From assembly GCA_011046145.1 (NCBI GenBank), contig DSBA01000032.1, positions 1-10,916 of the forward strand: a stretch of DNA of 10,916 nt, read 5' to 3'. The position numbers were made by a program, and so were the translations under genes. Every line of letters starts with the position of its first letter. Position 1 is the first letter of the stretch. Below, one piece after another: positions 5,867 through 10,916 of the stretch. The stretch comes from Candidatus Uhrbacteria bacterium (lineage in GTDB: Bacteria; Patescibacteriota; Patescibacteriia; CAIXNZ01). Under the pieces are notes generated by a model, which saw only the letters and a program-made list of their open reading frames with translations, made no database searches and was not told the DNA's origin.

Positions 5867-7730
5867 TGGTAAGTCAACGCTGGCTGACCGTTTTTTGGAA
5901 TTGACAGGTACTATTGAAAAAAGGAAAATGAAAGAACAAATTTTGGATTCAATGGAACTGGAAAGGGAAAGGGGCATTACCATAAAACTGCAGCCGGCGC
6001 AGATGATTTACTCTGCTGAAATTTCAAATAAATCTCAGATTTCAAATCTCAAACCTCAAACCGAATATATTTTAAATCTGATTGATACTCCTGGCCATGT
6101 TGATTTTACTTATGAAGTCTCCCGGTCCTTGGCTTGCGTGGAAGGAGCTATTCTTTTAGTTGATGCTACCCAGGGCATCCAGGCCCAGACAATCGCTAAT
6201 TTATATCTGGCCATAGAGCAGAATTTAAACATTATTCCGGTTATTAATAAAATAGATTTGCCAAACGCTGAAACAGAAAAAACAAAATCAGAAATTGTCA
6301 ATCTGCTGGGCTGTAAAGAAGAAGAAATTCTTTTGTGTTCAGCCAAAACAGGCGAGGGTGTTTTGGGAATTTTAGATGAAGTAATTAAAAGAGTTCCTCC
6401 TCCCTTGGGTCAGGCAGATAATCCTTTCAGGGCTTTGATTTTTGATTCGTTTTACGATGAATATAAGGGGGTAATTGTTTATGTCCGTGTTTTTGACGGC
6501 CATTTGGAAAAAAACGAAGATATTTTTATGATGGCAAACAGCGTTAAGGCAGAAGCTTTGGAAATAGGAGTTTTAAAACCTGATTTAAAACCTTTGAATA
6601 TTTTAGAAACTGGCCAGATCGGATATATTGTCACTGGCTTAAAAGAAGTGGACAAATGCAGAATTGGCGATACGATTACTTTGGCAAATACTAAAGTCAG
6701 GGCTTTGCCTGGATATAAAGAAGTCAGGCCAATGGTTTTTGCCGGCATTTTTTGCAAAGAAGGAAGTGAATTTAATAAATTAAGAGAAGCGGTTTATAAA
6801 TTAAAACTTAATGATTCGGCTTTGTCTTTTGAGCCTGAACATTCCGCGGCTTTGGGCTATGGCTATCGTTGCGGTTTTTTGGGCCTTTTGCATTTAGAAA
6901 TTTTTCAGGAAAGGTTAAAAAGGGAGTTTAATCTTGATTTGATTGTAACAGTGCCGAGCGTGGCTTACAAAGTAACATTAAAATCAGCCGGCTTAAAAAA
7001 AGAATTAGAGGCAAAATTAAAATCACGGGGTGATTTTAACGCAGATGGCTTGGGAGCCAATCAGATCATTATCAAAAGCCCGATAGACTTGCCTGACCAG
7101 AATTATGTTGAAAAAATAGAAGAGCCGATGATTAAACTGGATATAGTGACGCCTAAAGAATATATGGGTTCGGTTATGCAGCTGGCTGTTGAAAAACGCG
7201 GAGAATATTTAAATACAGAATATCTTTTGTCTGAATCAACAACTGACCAGCGGGTGATCTTACATTATAAAATGCCGCTGGCTTCAATTTTGACTGATTT
7301 TTATGACAAATTAAAAAGTTTAAGCTCTGGCTATGCTTCCTTGAATTATGAATTTATCGGTTATCAGCCGGCAGATGTAATCAGGCTTGATGTTTTGGTG
7401 GCAGAAGAGCCGGTTGAAGCTTTGGCGACTTTGGTTTATCGCGATGAAGCTTACCGGGTCGGGCGCCAGGTTGTTTCTACGCTTAAGGAAAATTTACCTA
7501 AGCAATGGTTTGTGGTAAAATTACAAGCAGCGATAGGCGGAAAAATAATCGCGGCTGAAAGATTGAGCGCTTTAAGAAAAGATGTGACAGCCAAGCTTTA
7601 CGGCGGTGACGTGACGCGTAAACGCAAGCTTTTGGAAAAACAGAAAAAAGGCAAAAGAAAAATGGCTGAATTAGGCGCTGGCAAGGTTGATATCCCGACA
7701 GAAACTTTTTTAAAAATACTTAAACGTTAA
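5817..7730 (+). CDS. lepA: Elongation factor 4 (LepA), ribosome-associated GTPase
   Basis: A translational GTPase that acts on the 70S ribosome, linked to back-translocation and initiation quality. Motifs in order are G1 A-H-I-D-H-G-K-S-T (13-21), the switch I G-I-T-I-K (53-57), G3 D-T-P-G-H (90-94), G4 N-K-I-D (144-147) and G5 S-A-K (175-177). They are followed by domain II, the elongation factor G-like domains III and V, and the LepA-specific C-terminal domain with K-L-Y-G-G-D-V-T-R-K (593-602) and K-Q-K-K-G-K (608-613). At 637 residues it is about 40 longer than the 599-residue Escherichia coli protein. Two insertions are visible: about 11 residues within 66-83, encoded by a heptanucleotide array, and about 17-20 within 391-414. 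No Shine-Dalgarno motif is present. The start is fixed by the conserved I-R-N-F at residue 6. Upstream lie its own promoter and a duplicate of its 5' end. Confidence 0.97.
   Translation: MEQSLIRNFCIIAHIDHGKSTLADRFLELTGTIEKRKMKEQILDSMELERERGITIKLQPAQMIYSAEISNKSQISNLKPQTEYILNLIDTPGHVDFTYEVSRSLACVEGAILLVDATQGIQAQTIANLYLAIEQNLNIIPVINKIDLPNAETEKTKSEIVNLLGCKEEEILLCSAKTGEGVLGILDEVIKRVPPPLGQADNPFRALIFDSFYDEYKGVIVYVRVFDGHLEKNEDIFMMANSVKAEALEIGVLKPDLKPLNILETGQIGYIVTGLKEVDKCRIGDTITLANTKVRALPGYKEVRPMVFAGIFCKEGSEFNKLREAVYKLKLNDSALSFEPEHSAALGYGYRCGFLGLLHLEIFQERLKREFNLDLIVTVPSVAYKVTLKSAGLKKELEAKLKSRGDFNADGLGANQIIIKSPIDLPDQNYVEKIEEPMIKLDIVTPKEYMGSVMQLAVEKRGEYLNTEYLLSESTTDQRVILHYKMPLASILTDFYDKLKSLSSGYASLNYEFIGYQPADVIRLDVLVAEEPVEALATLVYRDEAYRVGRQVVSTLKENLPKQWFVVKLQAAIGGKIIAAERLSALRKDVTAKLYGGDVTRKRKLLEKQKKGKRKMAELGAGKVDIPTETFLKILKR
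6019..6064 (+). repeat. In-frame heptanucleotide array inside lepA
   Basis: Five contiguous 7-nt units start at 6030, 6037, 6044, 6051 and 6058. The consensus is AAATCTC, present exactly at 6030-6036 and 6044-6050, with AAACCTC at 6051-6057. A related AAATTTC lies at 6019-6025. They encode most of LepA residues 68-83, a loop between two strands that is about 11 residues longer than in Escherichia coli. GAAATTTCAAAT (6018-6029) is also found in the intergenic palindrome at 1625-1636. Confidence 0.6.
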
Positions 7731-7901
7731 ATCCTGCCAAACTTACAAATTTCTATACAAATTTTACAAAAGGTTAAATTTTGCTCGCTGTGCTTGTAAA
7801 TTTTATCTAAATTGAAATTTTTAAAATTTTTTTTAGAGCGCAAAATAAAAGGCGAGTTTGTATTATTTGTAATTTGATTTGTAATTTCGGCGGCTAAATA
7901 T
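7731..7901. other. AT-rich non-coding gap after lepA with inverted and direct repeats
   Basis: No gene is supported here. ATTTTGC (7778-7784) can pair with GCAAAAT (7840-7846) across a long loop. ATTTGTAATTT is repeated at 7865-7875 and 7877-7887. An A/T fold around 7818-7834 ends in eight T residues and might terminate lepA transcription, but the stem is pure A-T and weak. No convincing promoter for the small ORF at 7902 was found. Confidence 0.4.
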
Positions 7902-8006
7902 ATGAAATTAAAACGCAATACAATTATAAAATTTGTCTGGGTGGTAGTGGCTTTAATTATAATTTTCACAATGCTGATCTGGACATTGGGGCCGGTCTTT
8001 TATTAG
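7902..8006 (+). CDS. Small single-span membrane protein, 34 residues
   Basis: An ATG at 7902 opens 34 codons ending in TAG. The peptide has a basic N-terminus (K2, K4, R5, K10) followed by an uninterrupted hydrophobic span of about 18-20 residues (11-30) rich in V and I, and ends G-P-V-F-Y. This is the profile of a positive-inside single-pass membrane peptide. It stands alone between lepA and recJ, 63 nt before recJ, and has no Shine-Dalgarno motif. Small proteins of this layout are, from memory, common in Patescibacteria, but I cannot name a family. Random AT-rich DNA can mimic hydrophobic codons, yet the ordered charge pattern and mid-length span favour a real gene. Confidence 0.6.
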   Translation: MKLKRNTIIKFVWVVVALIIIFTMLIWTLGPVFY

Positions 8007-8007
8007 T

Positions 8008-8042
8008 GGGAGGCATGAGGCGGGAGGTATGAGGCACGAGGG
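8008..8042 (+). repeat. Heptanucleotide tandem array, consensus RYGAGGC, five units
   Basis: Exactly 35 bases divide into five 7-nt units starting at 8008, 8015, 8022, 8029 and 8036. Units two and four are both ATGAGGC; the others are variants such as GGGAGGC. The higher-order 14-mer GGGAGGYATGAGGC is thus present twice. It begins one base after the stop of the small membrane protein and lies 27 nt before recJ. It is much richer in G than its surroundings. Confidence 0.72.
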
Positions 8043-8069
8043 TTAAGTTAATTATTCATTTGTATATTC

Positions 8070-9791
8070 ATGGATAAAAAATGGGTTTTAAAAAAGCCGA
8101 TAAGCTTGGAATTCAAGAAACAATTTCCGGAAATTCCTGGCATAATTTTGCAGCTGCTTTTTAATAGGGGCTTAACCAGCCAGGAAAAAATAGACGGTTT
8201 TTTGACCCCTGATTACGGGCAAGATTTACTTGACCCTTTTTTGTTTTCTGATATGGAAAAAGCAGTGGCCAGAATTTATCAAGCGGTTGAAAATAAAGAG
8301 AAGATAACAATTCACGGCGATTATGACGCTGACGGAGTGACAAGCTCTGTTTTATTGGCTGATATTTTACAAAAAATGCAAGCGGATTTTAATGTGTATA
8401 TCCCGCACAGGGAAAAAGAGGGCTATGGCTTAAATGAGAAAACAATCAGGTATTTGGCCAGAAAAAAAACAAATTTGATTATTACAGTTGATTGCGCGAT
8501 AAGCAATGTGCTGGAAATTGAATCAGCAAAAAAAAGGGGGATCGATGTTATTGTTACTGACCACCATGCAGAACCTATTAAATTGCCAGCAGCTTATGCT
8601 ATTATTGATCCCAAAGTGAAAAAATGCAATTATCCTTTTTATGATTTGGCTGGAGTCGGCGTGGCTTTTAAACTATCCCAGGCGATTATTGCCAGAGATA
8701 AAAAAAATATTTTTCCTGCCGGCTATGAAAAATGGCTGCTGGATTTGGCAGCTATCGGCACAGTAGCTGACGTCATGCCTTTATTGGGAGAAAATAGGAT
8801 TTTGGTCAAGTACGGCCTTGTTGTTTTGACTAAGACAAAACGTATTGGCTTGCGGTTGCTGGCGGAAAAAGCCGGTATTTTGCCTATTAGAGAAAAAGAA
8901 TTAATTAATTCGGAAAATATAGGCTTTTCTATTGGTCCAAGGATTAATGCCGCTGGCAGGATGGATCATGCCAATGCAGCTTATGAGCTTCTATTGACAG
9001 ATGATTATAATGAGGCTCAAAAACTGGCGGCAAGTTTGGAAAAAAATAATTTGCAGCGCCAGCAAGAAACGGAAAAAATAATCCAGGAGGTTAAAAAAGC
9101 AATTAAAAAGGCTGGCAGCCGATATTTAATTTTGGTCAAAGGTAATAATTGGCCGTTGGGGATTATTGGCTTGGCCGCAGGCAAATTAAAAGATGAGTTT
9201 AATCGGCCGATTTTAATTGTCAGCAAGCAGTTAAGCAGAATTTCAGGCTCTGGACGCAGTATTGATGAATTTGATTTGATTAAAGCATTAAATAAGGTGG
9301 CTGAATGTTTTAAAGTTTATGGCGGCCATAGCGGCGCAGCCGGGTTTACTTTAAAAAGCAGAAAATATTTGCCAGTTTTTGAAAAAGATATTTTGAAAAT
9401 AGCGGAAAAAGAATTAAAAGGCAAAGATTTGCGGCCCAAGATAGAAATTGAAGCGGAATTAAATTTGGCGGATTTAAATTGGGAGCTTTTTGACCAGATT
9501 GAAAAATTTGAGCCTTTTGGCACAGCCAATCCCAAACCGCTATTTTTAGTAAAAAGTTTAAAAGTTGAAAGAATAAGGCAAGTTGGTAATGGCAATAAGC
9601 ACTTAAAATTACTTTTAAAACAGGAAGGCGTTGTTAAAAGTTTTGACGCGATTGGCTTTGGTTTGGGGGGATTTATTGACCAAATTAAATATGGCGATAA
9701 AGTTGACGCAATTTGCGAAGTGAATTTGAATGAATTTAACGGAGAGAGAAAGCTGGAATTGAAGCTGGCGGATATTAGAAAAATAAATTAA
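8070..9791 (+). CDS. recJ: Single-stranded-DNA-specific 5'-3' exonuclease RecJ
   Basis: Degrades single-stranded DNA 5' to 3' in recombination and mismatch or base-excision repair. At 573 residues it is close to the 577 of Escherichia coli. The DHH domain holds G-D-Y-D-A-D-G (83-89), the metal-binding D141 in V-D-C, T-D-H-H (163-166), and T-V-A-D-V-M-P (231-237, with D234). G-P-R-I-N-A-A-G-R (289-297) follows. The DHHA1 domain carries S-G-S-G-R-S-I (392-398) and G-G-H-S-G-A-A-G (418-425), and the C-terminal OB-type domain begins near 455. All catalytic motifs are intact. The ATG is set by the conserved N-terminal spacing to the first motif; there is no Shine-Dalgarno sequence. The next gene follows after 11 nt, so the two are probably co-transcribed. 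Confidence 0.96.
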   Translation: MDKKWVLKKPISLEFKKQFPEIPGIILQLLFNRGLTSQEKIDGFLTPDYGQDLLDPFLFSDMEKAVARIYQAVENKEKITIHGDYDADGVTSSVLLADILQKMQADFNVYIPHREKEGYGLNEKTIRYLARKKTNLIITVDCAISNVLEIESAKKRGIDVIVTDHHAEPIKLPAAYAIIDPKVKKCNYPFYDLAGVGVAFKLSQAIIARDKKNIFPAGYEKWLLDLAAIGTVADVMPLLGENRILVKYGLVVLTKTKRIGLRLLAEKAGILPIREKELINSENIGFSIGPRINAAGRMDHANAAYELLLTDDYNEAQKLAASLEKNNLQRQQETEKIIQEVKKAIKKAGSRYLILVKGNNWPLGIIGLAAGKLKDEFNRPILIVSKQLSRISGSGRSIDEFDLIKALNKVAECFKVYGGHSGAAGFTLKSRKYLPVFEKDILKIAEKELKGKDLRPKIEIEAELNLADLNWELFDQIEKFEPFGTANPKPLFLVKSLKVERIRQVGNGNKHLKLLLKQEGVVKSFDAIGFGLGGFIDQIKYGDKVDAICEVNLNEFNGERKLELKLADIRKIN

Positions 9792-9802
9792 TTTTTAAAT
9801 TT

Positions 9803-10282
9803 ATGTATCAAACTTCATTATCTGAAGCAGACAAGGAAGAAATAAAAAGAAAGCTGCAAAACAGCGAATTCAGTTCCGAGGAATTTGAGGAAATTATTCC
9901 GCTTTTGCCCGAATTAGGTTTGAGCGGCCAGATTTTCGGTTTTGACAGTCCTGACAGCCCGCAGGCTCAAATGGCTACAGATTATATAAAGTACCACTCT
10001 AAACTGCCGGCTGATTACGAAAAATTGCCAGTTGAAGAAATTAAGGAAAAGGGGCGATTGCTTTTGGACCCATTATTTAACGATTTGGAAAACCGCAAGG
10101 AAATTATTATTCTTTTGGCTCATCATGGTTCAATTGAGTCTTTAGAAATTTTGCAGAATTATTTTGAGATTGCTCAAGCTGAGGAATTGAAATTTTGGAC
10201 ATTTTTGGCCATTGATGAGTGCAAGGCTTTTTTAGAAAGCGATATTATAGAAAGGCCGGTGACTATGATAACGGAATTATGA
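9803..10282 (+). CDS. Hypothetical acidic helical protein, possibly HEAT-like
   Basis: I do not recognise a family. The 159 residues are acidic and mostly predicted helical by eye, with no signal peptide, membrane span or obvious catalytic motif. Residues 8-38 form two charged helices. 41-70 is a less ordered stretch with D-S-P-D-S-P. Residues 96-145 look like two antiparallel helical hairpins with the L-L-A-H-H-G-S-I-E-S-L-E-I-L pattern typical of HEAT-type repeats, which usually mediate protein contacts. It starts 11 nt after recJ and its stop is one base before the next ATG, so it sits inside a tight run of genes. A link to RecJ is possible from position alone. Coding status is well supported by length, codon use and spacing. 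Confidence 0.6.
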   Translation: MYQTSLSEADKEEIKRKLQNSEFSSEEFEEIIPLLPELGLSGQIFGFDSPDSPQAQMATDYIKYHSKLPADYEKLPVEEIKEKGRLLLDPLFNDLENRKEIIILLAHHGSIESLEILQNYFEIAQAEELKFWTFLAIDECKAFLESDIIERPVTMITEL

Positions 10283-10283
10283 T

Positions 10284-10889
10284 ATGTCTTTGCATAAGGG
10301 GAATCAAAAACGGATTTATTTTGAGGGAGCGATATATTTTGTGACGTGCCATACGCAAAATTGGTACAGATTTTTCGAAGAGCCTATTTTTTGCGAGGTA
10401 TTTATTGCTAATTTAAGATTATGCAAAACAATGCATAAATTTAGCTTATACGCGTTTATTGTGATTTCGCATCATTTTCATCTTTTATTTTTCCCAGGAG
10501 ATGTGAAAGGATTATCAAAAATAATGCATTTTTTAAAGAGGAATATTTCAAGGTATATTAATTTTATTTTGGGCTACTCATCCGAAGGAGCGATTCATGA
10601 ATCGCTCCTTCGGATGGAGGAGGAAGTTAATTTGGGGGTACGCGGGAAAATTTTACATAAAAATTTTAATTTCTTACCAGCCAGATCTGATAGGAAATTA
10701 AAAAATAAATATAAGGTTTATAGAGGATTGCTTGAAGAACACTGGGAATTCTTGAAAAAATTAAAAAATCAATTTCATGAAAAATATGGTGTTAATCATA
10801 AATTTTCCAAATTTCGCTGGCAAAAATCTTTTCGCGACCATTATGTCCGTAATCAGAAAGACTTTGAGGCGCACATTAAATATTCATAA
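10284..10889 (+). CDS. REP-associated tyrosine transposase (RAYT, Y1/HUH), frameshifted at the C-terminus
   Basis: A single-strand HUH transposase of the IS200/REP class. Residues 1-60 hold the N-terminal fold (I-Y-F-V-T-C-H at 17-23), followed by S-H-H-F-H-L-L (62-68). H64-F65-H66 is the metal-binding HUH pair, with His where the usual M-P-N-H-V-H has Asn. F-R-W-Q-K-S-F-R-D-H (177-186) and V-R-N-Q-K-D-F (188-194) are the conserved C-terminal block, leading to H-I-K-Y with Y200 as presumed catalytic tyrosine. The frame then stops after one more residue. The family's next motif (Y-I-H-N-N-P-x-K-H) reads on in the +1 frame from 10885, so two bases appear lost. Residues about 97-176 form a long insertion relative to Escherichia coli TnpA-REP, and a 38-bp perfect palindrome lies within it. 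The gene starts one base after the previous stop. Confidence 0.85.
   Translation: MSLHKGNQKRIYFEGAIYFVTCHTQNWYRFFEEPIFCEVFIANLRLCKTMHKFSLYAFIVISHHFHLLFFPGDVKGLSKIMHFLKRNISRYINFILGYSSEGAIHESLLRMEEEVNLGVRGKILHKNFNFLPARSDRKLKNKYKVYRGLLEEHWEFLKKLKNQFHEKYGVNHKFSKFRWQKSFRDHYVRNQKDFEAHIKYS
10579..10616. repeat. Perfect 38-bp palindrome inside the RAYT gene (REP-like)
   Basis: The two 19-bp halves meet between 10597 and 10598 at CATG and match without a mismatch. The centre reads GCGATTCATGAATCGC, flanked by GGA and TCC and then AAGG and CCTT type arms. It encodes about residues 99-111 of the transposase. Perfect palindromes of this length do not arise by chance in coding DNA. CTAC, the complement of the GTAG often found beside REP hairpins, lies just outside at 10574-10577. 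Confidence 0.9.
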
Positions 10890-10916
10890 TAATCCCTTTA
10901 AGCATAAGATCAAAAA
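10885..10916 (+). pseudogene. Out-of-frame continuation of the RAYT C-terminus
   Basis: In the frame starting at 10885 the sequence reads H-N-N-P-F-K-H-K-I-K, open to the window end. This matches the invariant motif that follows the catalytic tyrosine in RAYT proteins (Y-I-H-x-N-P-x-K-H-G). It is displaced by +1 from the main frame; insertion of AT within 10881-10884 would restore K-Y-I-H-N-N-P. Confidence 0.75.

Noticed and set aside
7727..7969. Minus-strand 80-codon ORF across the lepA-recJ gap
   Set aside because: Low-complexity I/N/K/F-rich translation lying over AT-rich repeats and antisense to the better-supported membrane micropeptide.
8022..8032. GGAGGT before ATG in the heptamer array as a real start with ribosome site
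   Set aside because: The ATG opens only five codons before TAA and belongs to the repeat unit; it is not in frame with recJ as a useful extension.
2244..9595. Other open frames of 60-92 codons on the minus strand or in alternative frames inside ackA, murJ, lepA and recJ
   Set aside because: All lie wholly within strongly supported genes, have no recognisable domains and mirror the codon bias of the sense gene.
1..10916. CRISPR array, tRNA or rRNA genes
   Set aside because: No regularly spaced direct repeats of 23-47 bp and no tRNA cloverleaf or rRNA sequence was recognised by eye on either strand; short repeats here are contiguous and only 7-14 bp.

Overview
The window is AT-rich, compact and coded entirely on the + strand. 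It looks like chromosomal DNA from a member of the Candidate Phyla Radiation (Patescibacteria). Four things suggest this: a short-form PduL phosphotransacylase with acetate kinase, starts without Shine-Dalgarno motifs, AT-rich repeat-filled intergenic gaps, and a REP-associated tyrosine transposase. This placement is inference; there is no rRNA or other decisive marker.

Layout. 1-114 is the 3' end of a DDE/integrase-type insertion-sequence transposase. 115-371 is a leader with a good extended -10 promoter, a hairpin and a tandem 9-mer. 372-2853 is a fermentation block: pduL, a metallo-beta-lactamase-fold hydrolase and ackA. 2914-3807 is a DsbD/CcdA-like membrane thiol-electron carrier. 3938-5584 is murJ, the lipid II flippase. 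5585-5816 holds a terminator, a strong promoter and a 33-codon ORF that is a diverged duplicate of the lepA 5' end. 5817-7730 is lepA (EF4). 7902-8006 encodes a 34-residue single-span membrane peptide. 8070-9791 is recJ, followed at 11 nt by an unknown acidic helical protein (9803-10282). After one further base comes a RAYT (Y1) transposase (10284-10889), whose conserved C-terminal motif continues in the +1 frame to the window edge.

How the genes fit together. PduL and AckA would turn acetyl-CoA into acetate and ATP by substrate-level phosphorylation, the expected energy route of a fermenter. MurJ, LepA and RecJ are housekeeping functions in envelope synthesis, translation and DNA repair. Mobile-element genes bound the housekeeping block on both sides.

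Most unusual structures. (i) A perfect 38-bp palindrome lies inside the RAYT coding region. (ii) The RAYT is frameshifted directly after its presumed catalytic tyrosine. (iii) The lepA 5' region, with its promoter-proximal sequence, is duplicated with mainly synonymous divergence in the aligned core. (iv) Degenerate heptanucleotide tandem arrays occur at four places, one of them in frame inside lepA.
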